Source: Candidatus Nomurabacteria bacterium (GTDB taxonomy: Bacteria > Patescibacteriota > Minisyncoccia > Phycocordibacterales > UBA918). From it: a stretch of DNA of 18,310 bases. This document shows positions 1 through 7,717 of this stretch, piece after piece. Where the stretch lies: contig CALRHO010000006.1 of NCBI GenBank assembly GCA_943359405.1, forward strand, positions 1 through 18,310, written 5' to 3'. Position 1 is the stretch's first letter. Each line of letters begins with the position of its first letter. The notes below the pieces were generated by a model. The model was not told where the DNA came from and did not search any database. It saw only the letters and a list, made by a program, of their open reading frames with translations. A program made the position numbers and the translations under genes.

Positions 1-471
1 AACCAGCTTGCTGAAAGTGAACTCCAAGCCGGTGTCACTATCATTATTCCGGGTGGTACCGTCCCTGCCCCCGCACGGGCGAAGTCAGGAACGAAGACTG
101 CAGGGGGCGCTGTCACTACCGGTAGTGCTGCTGGCTTTATTCATCCGCTTCCTGGTGCCTTGCGAACACAGGGTATCCATGGCTTTAATGCGGTTGATCT
201 GGCCGCTGCTGCCGGTGCGCCGATTCGAGCGGCTGCTGCCGGTGAGGTAATTGTCGCGAAGACGGGCGGCTGGAACGGTGGCTACGGAAACTATATTGTT
301 ATCAGACATGCTAATGGTACGCAGACGCTTTACGCTCACAATTCCTCAAATGCGGTTTCGGTTGGTGCATCCGTTGCACAGGGTGAGGTGATTGGTTACG
401 TGGGTAACACCGGTCGTTCGACCGGTTCTCACCTCCACTTTGAGGTGCGTGGTGCAAAGAACCCATTCTAG
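1..471 (+). CDS. Partial LysM-M23 family peptidoglycan endopeptidase (3' part)
   Basis: The reading frame is open from base 1, so the gene starts outside the window; 156 residues are visible. The first residues (NQLAESELQAGVTIIIPGG) match the end of a LysM peptidoglycan-binding repeat. A Gly/Ala/Thr-rich linker follows, then a LytM/peptidase M23 domain. Zn-ligand candidates are visible: the His and Asp of HGFNAVD (the compact HxGxD motif is spread out here) and the terminal HLH in GSHLHFEVR. The stretch GNYIVIRHANGTQTLYAHNS is the usual M23 core, with the conserved YAH. The family cleaves peptide cross-links in peptidoglycan outside the membrane, in wall remodelling or cell separation. The gene ends with TAG just before a strong hairpin. 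The family call is safe; the substrate bond and any signal peptide cannot be judged from the fragment. Confidence 0.92.
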   Translation, partial: NQLAESELQAGVTIIIPGGTVPAPARAKSGTKTAGGAVTTGSAAGFIHPLPGALRTQGIHGFNAVDLAAAAGAPIRAAAAGEVIVAKTGGWNGGYGNYIVIRHANGTQTLYAHNSSNAVSVGASVAQGEVIGYVGNTGRSTGSHLHFEVRGAKNPF

Positions 472-478
472 AAATACC

Positions 479-512
479 ATAAACCGCCGCCTCAGATGAG
501 GCGGCGGTTTAT
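479..512. terminator. Symmetric bidirectional terminator between convergent genes
   Basis: A near-perfect palindrome with a GC-rich stem (CCGCCGCCTC/GAGGCGGCGG) is flanked by AAA on one side and TTT on the other, so it can end transcription both of the endopeptidase gene (+) and of comM (-). The same symmetric A-tract/T-tract design recurs at 8261, 11211 and 12741. Confidence 0.9.
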
Positions 513-552
513 AATGCCTACCACGTTTTTTGTTTTTGTTGGGCAACCAGCA

Positions 553-2067
553 TCATGTCCGTACGCGGTACTGCAGTGCTTCAAGAAGATGAGGTACGGC
601 TACTTCATCTGTATTATCCAGGTCGGCGATGGTGCGCGCGACTTTGATGACCCGGTGGAAACTGCGGGGTGAAAGGTTGAGTTTCTTTGCTGACGTGATG
701 AGGAGGTCTTGTATTTCACTGCCGAGAGGTACTGTCTCCTCAAGGTCACGGACAGTCATCGCATGATTAGTGGTAATGCCACGGCCGGCGAGGCGCACTG
801 CTTGCCGTTCGCGTGCATGGAGAATAGATTCGCGCATGGCTTCCACCTCCCCTCCCCTATCCCCGGCACGCTTCTCGGTAAGGGTGGCGTGGTCGACATG
901 GACTACCGGGAGCCACAAGTCAATGCGGTCAAGGATTGGCCCCGAGATTTTGTTCGCGTAGGTATCGAGCATGGCCCGGGCGAGGTCTTGTGTACCGTCT
1001 TCGCTCCCACGGTAAGGATTGAGGGCGGCGATAAGAATAAAGTCAGCCGGGAAAATGGCGGTACCACTGACGCGTGAGACAGTGACCACACGATCTTCAA
1101 GTGGTTGCCGTAAGGCATCGAGTGCCCGCCTTTCAAACTCGGGAAACTCGTCCATAAATAGTACCCCGCGATGCGCTAAGGTAACCTCACCGGGGCGAGG
1201 GTTGGTACCACCACCAACTAGTGCAGTGTGAGAGGCGGTGTGGTGAGGGCTGCGAAAAGGAGGCTGGTTACTAATTTCGGATAACGGCGCGACGAGTGAG
1301 TGAATGGCAAGTACCTCAAGCGCCTCGGCTCGTGAGAGTGGTGGCAACAGCCCACACAGTGCTCGTGCGAGCATGGTCTTACCGGTGCCGGGTGGTCCAA
1401 CCAAGAGCGCATTGTGCCTGCCAGCAGCAGCGATGAGGAGGCCACGCTTGGCGCTCTCTTGACCTCGCACGTCAGCAAAGGTAACGGCGGGTTCATGCCA
1501 GTGGTTACTGAGTGCCGTGGGTGGAGTAGCCGGCAGTGATTTTGTGTGGTCGGTAAGGTGGTCGATAACTTCGCGCAGTGAACGAGCACCGTAGACAGTT
1601 ATGCCTTCGACCAGCGCGGCCTCTGGAGCATTCTCGAGGGGTACAATAAGTTCGGTGTACCCGTTCGCTGCCGCCGCTGTTGCAATCCCGACCACTCCGC
1701 GGATCGGACGCAGGCTACCGTCAAGGCCGAGTTCTCCGGCCAGGATAGGGTCGCCACGCAAAGGCAGCATGGTACCTTCAGAGAGCAGATACGCAATGGC
1801 AATTGGTATGTCAAAAAGAGGCCCCTCTTTCCTCAGATCGGCCGGCGAGAGTGAGATAGTGATTTTATAGTTTTGGCTTTTGGGCGAGGTGTAGCCACTG
1901 TGCTTGAGTGCACTACTGACGCGGTCGCGAGCTTCGAGGGTGGCCTTTCCTGCTAGACCTACCACCGAAAATGCGTGAAGGCCGGGTGCAATATCAGCTT
2001 CCACGCAGACGACCGATCCGCCCAGCACGTTGGGTTGAATCGTATACGTGCGGGCGACAGTCGACAT
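553..2067 (-). CDS. comM: ComM/YifB-family Mg-chelatase-like AAA+ ATPase
   Basis: 504 residues from the ATG at 2067. That start is preferred because the family begins right at the ARTYTIQPNVLGG segment; an upstream ATG at 2109 would add 14 residues and overlap the gene before it. The N-terminal Lon-S5-like domain (residues 1-170) is typical (VEADIAPGLHAFSVVGLAG; LSPADLRKEG). The AAA+ domain has Walker A GPPGTGKT (224-231), Walker B VLFMDE (302-307) and the SGPILDRIDL segment (375-384). A Mg_chelatase C-terminal helical domain follows. The family (RadA-independent branch-migration helicase in Vibrio and Haemophilus) acts in natural transformation. Oddity: the usual NPCPCG...C.C cysteine cluster is replaced by NPYRGSEDGT (350-359), with no cysteines. 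The gene is in the same direction as the dksA-like gene upstream, 19 bp away, so they are probably cotranscribed. Confidence 0.95.
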   Translation of the reverse strand: MSTVARTYTIQPNVLGGSVVCVEADIAPGLHAFSVVGLAGKATLEARDRVSSALKHSGYTSPKSQNYKITISLSPADLRKEGPLFDIPIAIAYLLSEGTMLPLRGDPILAGELGLDGSLRPIRGVVGIATAAAANGYTELIVPLENAPEAALVEGITVYGARSLREVIDHLTDHTKSLPATPPTALSNHWHEPAVTFADVRGQESAKRGLLIAAAGRHNALLVGPPGTGKTMLARALCGLLPPLSRAEALEVLAIHSLVAPLSEISNQPPFRSPHHTASHTALVGGGTNPRPGEVTLAHRGVLFMDEFPEFERRALDALRQPLEDRVVTVSRVSGTAIFPADFILIAALNPYRGSEDGTQDLARAMLDTYANKISGPILDRIDLWLPVVHVDHATLTEKRAGDRGGEVEAMRESILHARERQAVRLAGRGITTNHAMTVRDLEETVPLGSEIQDLLITSAKKLNLSPRSFHRVIKVARTIADLDNTDEVAVPHLLEALQYRVRT

Positions 2068-2086
2068 GGGTAATGGGGGTTTGTGC

Positions 2087-2461
2087 CTATAGTGGCAGGT
2101 CACCCTCATTGTTCATGTGGGTGATGCAGGTACGAGCGAGTGGATTGGCTGCCAGGCGTTCGGGTTCAATCGGTTTACCGGAAATCTCACAGGTTCCATA
2201 GGTGCCATCTTCAATTTTCTGAAGCGCCCGGCGCACGTTGCGATAGTCAACTTCAAGGACGGCCACGGTGGCGTGACGCTCATTCCATTCTTCTACCACA
2301 TCGGCGCCATCGATACTATCAGGTTCGGCCGACTCGGCACCGACCGGTTGTGCTTCCCAGTCATCGGTTTCAGTATTTAAAACGGCGATGGTTTGGAGTT
2401 CGCTTACGAGTGAGCGAAGCTTTGCTTCGAGTGCGCTGCGGATCGAATTGGTGTCGAGCAT
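2087..2461 (-). CDS. TraR/DksA-type protein with degenerate zinc finger
   Basis: 124 residues. The C-terminal half has the DksA/TraR signature: an ALQKIEDGTYGTCEISGKPI segment followed by the ERLAANPLARTCITH segment. The N-terminal part is helical and acidic (residues 1-75), as expected for the coiled-coil tip that enters the RNA-polymerase secondary channel. The zinc-finger ligands are partly lost: the first pair is C91-x2-S94 and the second C112-x2-H115, instead of four cysteines. Zinc binding is therefore doubtful, though loss of ligands is known among DksA homologues. Probable role: RNA-polymerase-binding transcription regulator. A TATACT box sits 8 bp before the ATG and no SD is present, suggesting a leaderless or near-leaderless mRNA. 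Next gene downstream: comM. Confidence 0.88.
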   Translation of the reverse strand: MLDTNSIRSALEAKLRSLVSELQTIAVLNTETDDWEAQPVGAESAEPDSIDGADVVEEWNERHATVAVLEVDYRNVRRALQKIEDGTYGTCEISGKPIEPERLAANPLARTCITHMNNEGDLPL

Positions 2462-2469
2462 ACACTCGT

Positions 2470-2475
2470 AGTATA
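2470..2475 (-). promoter_or_regulatory. -10 box (TATACT) of the traR/dksA-like gene
   Basis: TATACT read on the minus strand, with 8 bp to the ATG, inside a TATATACT run. A poor -35 (TCGCCA) lies 17 bp upstream within the last codons of the preceding gene. Predicted transcription start is 1-2 nt before the start codon. Confidence 0.5.
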
Positions 2476-2478
2476 TAC

Positions 2479-4149
2479 CTACCGAGGGGGAGTGGCGAGC
2501 GCTGCAATCAGGAGGAAGGTGGCTTTGTCACGGGTGATTACAAGGGTACTGTCATTTACAAAGCCGTACGTTAATTCTTCGGTATTGTCACTCGCTCGAT
2601 AACTCCGAACATCATATTCATTAATTCTCACATCAGTAAAGGAACGGTCTCCCGAAGTACGGAGGAGTGGCGATAAGGCGTTTCCAAGCGCGCGTTCATT
2701 TTGTAGCAGGTGTCCCCAGACGCGCGTGCGGTCGGTGATTGAAAGTACAACAAAGGCGGTTGTACGATTATGCCAGCCAAAATAGAGTGCGGTTACCTCG
2801 CTGCTAAGACTACTTCCTAGATTTTCATCGAGTCGGGTGAGAATCGTTCGGGGTGGGATGGGTACTGCATTACGCTGCAGGTCGAAGAGTTGTAGTGGTA
2901 GCGTAGCCTCTGTTTGTACGGTCGTGAGGGCATCCATGAGTACGTCTCGGGTATCGTCCACCACCAAGAGGGTGCGCAACGGCATGGTGAGGGGTAGGGT
3001 TGGTTCGGTCACCTCGATCATCGGCGCGGGGGTGAGGTAGGCACGTAGCCCTAGGTTCCCTAGTCCAACTACTACCACCAGAGCGACAATGCCGACAGCC
3101 AAAGTGTTGGTGTTAAAGCGGAATGATCGAGGTTGTGCTGGTGGGCGGGTGACCGGTGCTGGTTTTGTCTCTGGTTCTGGCGCGGGCGCCAGAACTGGTG
3201 TGATTTCCTCTGCTGGTTCTGGTTCTGGTTTAACAGTGACGGGTAGGGTCGGTTTAGTCACTGCAGCCGCTGGAGCGGGTGTTGTCGGAGGTACTGCTAC
3301 CGTGGGCGTTTTGACAGTGTCAGGGCGAAGTGCTGTAGGGGTGTCGCTACTATATCGTGCCGTGGTGGTAATGTTACTAAAGTGCGTATCTTCTTCTGGG
3401 GCCGTGAGTAGTTCAAAAATTGTTTCGGTGTTAGGCGTCCAGATTGTTTCTGGTTCCGCGACCACCGGTGGGGGGTTTACCTCTCGTTCCCGGACGAGGT
3501 CACGCAGTTGGGCCTGGTCACCCGTAATCTGCCGACCGGTGTGTGAGGTTGCGCGCTGAATGACTCCCTTCCGACGATCTGTCTCGGGCACGACGTACTT
3601 CGGTGTGTTGCGGGCCTTCCGTTTTTGTGACCGCGTTTGCCACCATGACCTTAGCGAGGCAAACAGAGACCGGCCGAGACTAAATCGATTACGTTTTGTG
3701 TCGGTTATGACGGTCGCCCCGCTTTCATCATTGAGAATTGTAATTGTGTCTGTGTCGGACTCCTCCGCCATGGCAGGAACCGGATTGGCAGTACGATGGG
3801 TAGCCGTTTTGAGTGTATGAAACGGTGGGATGGTCGTTGGTCGCAGCCCGCTGTCTTTTTTTAGTGCATCTTCTCGGGTTTTGAGTACTGCTTCTGACAC
3901 TCGCTTGGGTGATGTCGGTGTGGTTACGATATGTTCACCAGGAGTCGGTTTTTCTGGCGAGGTTGCTCGTGGTTTTGGAGCAGGAGCAGAAGGAACCTCT
4001 GCAGTGTTGCGTTTGGGTGGTTGCGGTGGGACTGCCGACTGTACCGGTGGAGTGGGTGTCGCTGGTATACCCCGCCGCTGACGTTCGGTTTCAAGATCGC
4101 GGGCGTAGGTACGCAGCGGTGGGAGTTGCTTGGTCGACGTTTCAGCCAT
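2479..4149 (-). CDS. Large Pro/Thr-rich protein with one membrane anchor, function unknown
   Basis: 556 residues; I do not recognise the family. The N-terminal 345 residues are low-complexity and rich in Pro, Thr, Ala, Glu and Arg, with a short motif PLRTYARDL at 11-19 and a basic patch around 151-196 (SWWQTRSQKRKARN). One hydrophobic helix spans about 349-371 (AVGIVALVVVVGLGNLGL), preceded by Arg/Asn. The C-terminal ~180 residues (376-556) look like a compact alpha/beta domain with alternating hydrophobic strands (LRTLLVVDD; TTAFVVLSI; STLVITRDKATFLLIAAL). Charge distribution suggests the N-terminal part is cytoplasmic and the C-terminal domain outside, but this is inference. A GATACT box with TG extension lies 7 bp before the ATG, and there is no SD. 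It sits between pnp and the dksA-like gene, with no terminator seen on either side. Confidence 0.8.
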   Translation of the reverse strand: MAETSTKQLPPLRTYARDLETERQRRGIPATPTPPVQSAVPPQPPKRNTAEVPSAPAPKPRATSPEKPTPGEHIVTTPTSPKRVSEAVLKTREDALKKDSGLRPTTIPPFHTLKTATHRTANPVPAMAEESDTDTITILNDESGATVITDTKRNRFSLGRSLFASLRSWWQTRSQKRKARNTPKYVVPETDRRKGVIQRATSHTGRQITGDQAQLRDLVREREVNPPPVVAEPETIWTPNTETIFELLTAPEEDTHFSNITTTARYSSDTPTALRPDTVKTPTVAVPPTTPAPAAAVTKPTLPVTVKPEPEPAEEITPVLAPAPEPETKPAPVTRPPAQPRSFRFNTNTLAVGIVALVVVVGLGNLGLRAYLTPAPMIEVTEPTLPLTMPLRTLLVVDDTRDVLMDALTTVQTEATLPLQLFDLQRNAVPIPPRTILTRLDENLGSSLSSEVTALYFGWHNRTTAFVVLSITDRTRVWGHLLQNERALGNALSPLLRTSGDRSFTDVRINEYDVRSYRASDNTEELTYGFVNDSTLVITRDKATFLLIAALATPPR

Positions 4150-4156
4150 TGCCTCT

Positions 4157-4165
4157 AGTATCGCA
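4157..4165 (-). promoter_or_regulatory. Extended -10 (TGCGATACT) of the membrane-anchored protein gene
   Basis: TGC-GATACT on the minus strand, ending 7 bp before the ATG at 4149. The TGn extension can compensate for a poor -35 (CTCACA). The predicted start of transcription is at or next to the start codon. Confidence 0.5.
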
Positions 4166-4200
4166 TGGTTGAACCGGTTTGTGAGTATTGGTCGTTAATA

Positions 4201-6324
4201 TCAGGCTGTGTTCGTGCCAAGGCGTCGAGTGTAGAAGTCGGGGTCGTGGCGTTTGATTGAGAGTCCAATCTTGCCATCCTCAACCTTCGATACGACTACG
4301 GGTATGGTCTCGCCGACAGTGAGTAAACCAGCAATGGTCTCGATCCGAACGGGGGCAATTTCTGAGATGTGAATGAGCCCCTCGTTGTAGGCGTCGAGTT
4401 TGGCAAAGGCACCAAAGGTGGCGAGCTTTGTGATTGTTGCCACCACCACCTCCCCTACTTGATAGCGCTTGGTCAGGGCGCGAATACGATCGGCGGCTGC
4501 TGTGGCGGTGCCATTTGTACCAGTGATAAACACTTGCCCGTCCTCCTCGATAGTAATTTCAGCGACACCACTGTCAGCCTTAATACCGTTAATCGTCTTG
4601 CCACCACCACCGATCACCAGACCAATTTGCTCAGGCAAAATGCTGAGGGTGACGATTTCCGGTGCTCGCGGTGAGATGGTAGCTCGTGGTGTAGCGATGG
4701 CGTCAGTTATGGTGGTGAGGATAGTCTCGCGCGCAGCCTTGGCGGCAGTCAAAGCCTCGGCGAGTACCGATACTGGAACCCCAGACACTTTTACGTCCAT
4801 CTGAATAGCAGTGACTCCAACACTGGTACCGGCGACCTTGAAATCCATATCACCAAACTCGTCTTCTGGTCCTTGAATGTCGGTAAGGAGTGCGTACGCT
4901 TCGTCGTAAAACATGACGCCCGAGGCGATACCAGCAACTGGTCGAGTGATCGGTACACCGCCGTCCATAAGTGCAAGGCTTGATGCGCAGACAGAACCCA
5001 TAGAACTTGAGCCGTTACTTGAGAGTGTCTCAGAAACGAGGCGAATCGTGTACGGAAAATCGGCCACCGGCGGAATGACCGGGACGAGGGCTTTTTCAGC
5101 CAGTGCCCCATGTCCAATCATGCGACGATTTTGACCACCGACACGGCCCACTTCACCAACCGAGAATGGTGGGAAGTTGTAGTGATGCATAAACCGTTTT
5201 TTTACCGACCGCTCTTCCATGGTGTCGATGAGTTGTGCTGCGTCTGGACCACCAAGAGTGAGGGCAGAAAAAATATGAGTGTCACCACGATAGAAGATGC
5301 CACTGCCATGAAGTACGGGCGAGATACCACCAGCTTGTGCAAACAGAGGACGAACGGCATCAAGACGTCGACCATCAGGTCGACGTCCCTCTCTGACGAT
5401 GCCTTGATGGAGCACCTCGTCTATCATCTGCTCGAAGTAATCGCTGACAATAGTTGGTGAAACGGGCTCTGGAAGCGAAGCGGCTACAGTCATCCATTCA
5501 TCTTTGAGTGTATAAAGGTGAGCTTTACCGGGGCGGTTGCTAAAGATGGTGTCGCGTAGCAGGTCGTGAAACTTACTCGCAAATAGTTCTCGTATTGGCG
5601 CTGGGGTTTCGGGTGGGAGCAGACCCTGCTTCTCGCTACCGTGTGCTGTAATGATTTCACGCTGCCATGAAACGAGTGATTCGTGTACGCTGCGGGCAGT
5701 TTCAAGAAGTGCCACGATGGTCGCTTCATCCACCTCCCGGGCGGCAGTCTCAATCATATTGATGGTCCCGTCTTGACCACACGCGAGGAGTTCAATGTCA
5801 TTCGTTTCGTCACTTCGCTCAACGTACCGGGGGTTGATGAGGACCGCTCCATCGGCGGTGCGGCGCGCCAAGCGGACGGCCCCGATGGGTCCACTCCAGG
5901 GAATGTTAGAGACGCCAAGTGCCAGTGAGGCACCAATCACTCCGAGCACATCCGGGTCCTCTTCACCGATAGCGAGCACGGTCACAACTACCTGCACTTC
6001 CCGACGGAGGTGTGAGGGAAACAGTGGTCGGATGGTGCGGTCAACAATGCGGGCAGAGAGAATTGCTTCGTCACTGGGCTTGCCTTCGCGGCGAATGAAG
6101 CGACTACCAAGGATGGCGCCTGCAGCATAAAATTTTTCTTCAAATTCTACCGAGAGGGGGAAGTACGGAAGCGATACCGTCTTTTCACCCATCACCGCAG
6201 TGACGAGGACGGCCGTCTCTCCACAGCGCATGAGTACCGACCCACTTGCTTGGGAAGCAAGGTCGGTGAACACGGCTGACATTATTTTTCCACCCACTTC
6301 AAGTTCATAGGTCGTACTTTGCAT
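4201..6324 (-). CDS. pnp: Polyribonucleotide nucleotidyltransferase (PNPase)
   Basis: 707 residues from the ATG at 6324, which matches the family's N-terminus (YELEVGGKIMSAVFTDLASQ). The full architecture is present: first RNase PH core (to about 225), all-alpha linker, second RNase PH core with RRPDGRRLD (314-322), SETLSSNGSSSMGS (431-444) and catalytic GDMDFK (D488, D494, K496), a KH domain with the VIGGGGKTI loop (570-578) and an S1 domain (about 622-692). PNPase degrades RNA 3'-5' by phosphorolysis in the cytoplasm. A GTG at 6411 would add 29 residues, but that stretch is encoded by a long hairpin and has no family match, so I treat it as 5' UTR. A promoter at 6440-6469 gives a leader of about 110 nt. 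No degradosome partner such as RNase E is seen in the window. Confidence 0.98.
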   Translation of the reverse strand: MQSTTYELEVGGKIMSAVFTDLASQASGSVLMRCGETAVLVTAVMGEKTVSLPYFPLSVEFEEKFYAAGAILGSRFIRREGKPSDEAILSARIVDRTIRPLFPSHLRREVQVVVTVLAIGEEDPDVLGVIGASLALGVSNIPWSGPIGAVRLARRTADGAVLINPRYVERSDETNDIELLACGQDGTINMIETAAREVDEATIVALLETARSVHESLVSWQREIITAHGSEKQGLLPPETPAPIRELFASKFHDLLRDTIFSNRPGKAHLYTLKDEWMTVAASLPEPVSPTIVSDYFEQMIDEVLHQGIVREGRRPDGRRLDAVRPLFAQAGGISPVLHGSGIFYRGDTHIFSALTLGGPDAAQLIDTMEERSVKKRFMHHYNFPPFSVGEVGRVGGQNRRMIGHGALAEKALVPVIPPVADFPYTIRLVSETLSSNGSSSMGSVCASSLALMDGGVPITRPVAGIASGVMFYDEAYALLTDIQGPEDEFGDMDFKVAGTSVGVTAIQMDVKVSGVPVSVLAEALTAAKAARETILTTITDAIATPRATISPRAPEIVTLSILPEQIGLVIGGGGKTINGIKADSGVAEITIEEDGQVFITGTNGTATAAADRIRALTKRYQVGEVVVATITKLATFGAFAKLDAYNEGLIHISEIAPVRIETIAGLLTVGETIPVVVSKVEDGKIGLSIKRHDPDFYTRRLGTNTA

Positions 6325-6346
6325 ACAAGTGAAACGGCTGACGAGC

Positions 6347-6406
6347 TGAGGCGGGCGCGGAGAAAAGCGCGAACCGGATTTGGCGCTCTCGGACGCGCCC
6401 GCCTCA
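6347..6406 (-). promoter_or_regulatory. Long stem-loop in the pnp 5' leader
   Basis: A perfect 13-bp GC-rich inverted repeat (6347-6359 with 6394-6406) encloses a second small stem (AGCGC/GCGCT, 6366-6370 with 6383-6387). It lies wholly between the predicted transcription start (~6433) and the ATG. In E. coli and relatives a double-stranded pnp leader is cut by RNase III and then attacked by PNPase, giving autoregulation. The position and form here fit such a control element; that it works this way is inference. Confidence 0.65.
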
Positions 6407-6439
6407 CTCACTTCAAACTTACAACTGACTAACCCCTGG

Positions 6440-6469
6440 AGTATAACGCGTTACACTGTGTGCTGCCAA
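6440..6469 (-). promoter_or_regulatory. pnp promoter
   Basis: On the minus strand, -35 TTGGCA (6464-6469), an 18-bp spacer and -10 TATACT (6440-6445). Each box has five of six consensus bases. It lies just downstream of the terminator of the NYN gene. Confidence 0.7.
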
Positions 6470-6485
6470 AGTGTTCATGCCAATC

Positions 6486-6528
6486 ACCAAACCAGCAGCT
6501 GGCTCGCTCGGGCCGCTGCTGGTTTGGT
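6486..6528. terminator. Stem-loop after the NYN-domain gene
   Basis: A 14-bp perfect inverted repeat (ACCAAACCAGCAGC with its complement, 6486-6499 and 6515-6528) lies between the NYN gene's stop and the pnp promoter. On the minus strand the stem ends in GGTTTGGTG, a weak U-tract, so termination may be partial. Confidence 0.65.
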
Positions 6529-6550
6529 ATCTTGTGATCTCTTAGTTTAT

Positions 6551-7186
6551 TTAGTCCTCTAAGTAGTCGGTATCAGTACCCACCACTTTATGAATCTGCG
6601 AACGTAGTTCAGTCTTCGTGTTGAGAGTTGCCGCGCTGGGTCGGGTGTTCTTCGCTCCGAGGGCGCGTCGTGGGGCACCCCGATAGCTGATGAGAAATTC
6701 ACTCGGGGCTTCGTCCATGTCGATGAAGTCGTCGACGACCTCACGCAACTTTGCTGACGAGGAGCGACCAAAGGAAATGGCTTCAACTTGGCAGCCTTGG
6801 CTTTTGACGTACTCCACCATTGGTACAAAGTCACCATCACCAGAAGCAAGGACTATTGCGTCCACTTTCTGCGCAAGTTTAATGGCGTCGATAGCAAGGC
6901 CCACATCCCAGTCGGCCTTCTTTGCGCCCCCGTAGAAAATTTGCAAGTCTTTGGTTTTAATTTCTATGCCTACTTTCTCGAGAGCTTCGAAGAAGGGCTG
7001 CTCTTCGCCACTTTCGGTATTCACCACGTAGGAGAGCGCGCGAATAAGTTTACGTCCACCGAGTGCTCGTTTGACCACGCTCCCAAAATTTACTTTTGAC
7101 TTATAGAGATTCTTGGCGCTGTGGTAGAGGTTCTGTGTGTCGATAAGAATAGCGACACGCTGCTCGGGGTGTCTGATGACTCCCAT
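6551..7186 (-). CDS. NYN-domain (LabA/PIN-like) putative ribonuclease
   Basis: 211 residues from the ATG at 7186; an in-frame extension to 7369 runs through the rpsO terminator and is not credible. The NYN fold is clear: ILIDTQNLY (D16, N19), ADWDVGLAIDAIKLA (D92, D94), IVLASGDGDFVPMVEYVKSQG (D117, D119). These acidic residues form the metal site of PIN-like nucleases. After the domain (about residue 158) comes a basic Arg/Lys/Ala-rich tail of about 50 residues that could bind RNA. LabA-type NYN proteins are thought to act in RNA processing or decay. Its place between rpsO and pnp supports a role in RNA metabolism, but the substrate is unknown. No SD is visible before the ATG; the leader is AT-rich. 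Confidence 0.92.
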   Translation of the reverse strand: MGVIRHPEQRVAILIDTQNLYHSAKNLYKSKVNFGSVVKRALGGRKLIRALSYVVNTESGEEQPFFEALEKVGIEIKTKDLQIFYGGAKKADWDVGLAIDAIKLAQKVDAIVLASGDGDFVPMVEYVKSQGCQVEAISFGRSSSAKLREVVDDFIDMDEAPSEFLISYRGAPRRALGAKNTRPSAATLNTKTELRSQIHKVVGTDTDYLED

Positions 7187-7239
7187 ATGATTGTTATAAA
7201 AAGTTAAAGATTCGTTTTGTGTAAAAAACTCCGCTTTGT

Positions 7240-7245
7240 AGTATA
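7240..7245 (-). promoter_or_regulatory. Candidate -10 of the NYN gene
   Basis: TATACT on the minus strand, 53 bp upstream of the ATG at 7186. The matching -35 (TTCGGA, 7263-7268, spacer 17) is weak. It follows the rpsO terminator, so the NYN gene may have its own transcription. Confidence 0.4.
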
Positions 7246-7314
7246 CCGCATGTCCCGGGCTGTCCGAATGGAGCCGGCGCCTTACACATATATATGTATG
7301 AACCCAGGTACCAA

Positions 7315-7342
7315 AGCGCGCTCCCAATTTGGGGAGCGCGCT
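7315..7342 (-). terminator. Terminator after rpsO
   Basis: An 11-bp perfect stem (AGCGCGCTCCC with its complement) and a 6-nt loop begin 11 bp beyond the rpsO stop codon. The minus-strand stem runs out into CTTTGG, a short U-tract. Confidence 0.75.
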
Positions 7343-7352
7343 GGTTGCCTGA

Positions 7353-7619
7353 TTACTTCTTAAGGCCAAGTTTCTTCAGAAGCGCTGCGTGCTTCTTTGG
7401 ATCCTTCTCCTCGAGGTACTTCAGTTGTTTGCGGCGGTCGGCCACAATCTGAAGGAGACCACGACGTGAGTGAAAGTCCTTCTTGTGTGTGCGTAAGTGC
7501 GCCGACAGTTCCTCAATCTGACGAGTGAGGAGGGCGACCTGTGCTTCTGGTGACCCAGTGTCAGTGTCGTGACGGCGAACATTCTTGAGGACATTCTGCT
7601 TAACTCGTTTTGAAAGCAT
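7353..7619 (-). CDS. rpsO: 30S ribosomal protein uS15
   Basis: 88 residues from the ATG at 7619, matching the family length (about 89). Family blocks are clear: the HDTDTGSPEAQVALLTRQI stretch, HKKDFHSRRGLLQIVADRRK, LKYLEEKDPKKHAALLKKLGLKK. It binds the central domain of 16S rRNA early in 30S assembly. It precedes the NYN nuclease and pnp on the same strand; rpsO-pnp linkage is common in bacteria, here with an extra gene between. No SD is visible. A good promoter lies about 100 bp upstream and would give a 90-nt leader. A TATACT box (7625-7630) only 5 bp before the ATG could give a second, leaderless transcript. Confidence 0.98.
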   Translation of the reverse strand: MLSKRVKQNVLKNVRRHDTDTGSPEAQVALLTRQIEELSAHLRTHKKDFHSRRGLLQIVADRRKQLKYLEEKDPKKHAALLKKLGLKK

Positions 7620-7717
7620 AGATAAGTATAAGTGCGTGTTTTTCTCGTAGATACGGAGTGCCGCGAGGGTACTCGTCGAGAACAACGGCGCGTGTATAAC
7701 CAGCGAAGGTTGCTATC

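Noticed and set aside
3089..3559. Long plus-strand frame inside the membrane-anchored protein gene
   Set aside because: A shadow of the Pro/Thr-rich coding sequence; the Gly/Val/Ser-rich translation is an artefact of codon bias.
6325..6411. N-terminal 29-residue extension of PNPase from GTG 6411
   Set aside because: The stretch is encoded by a GC-rich hairpin, has no SD and has no counterpart in the family.
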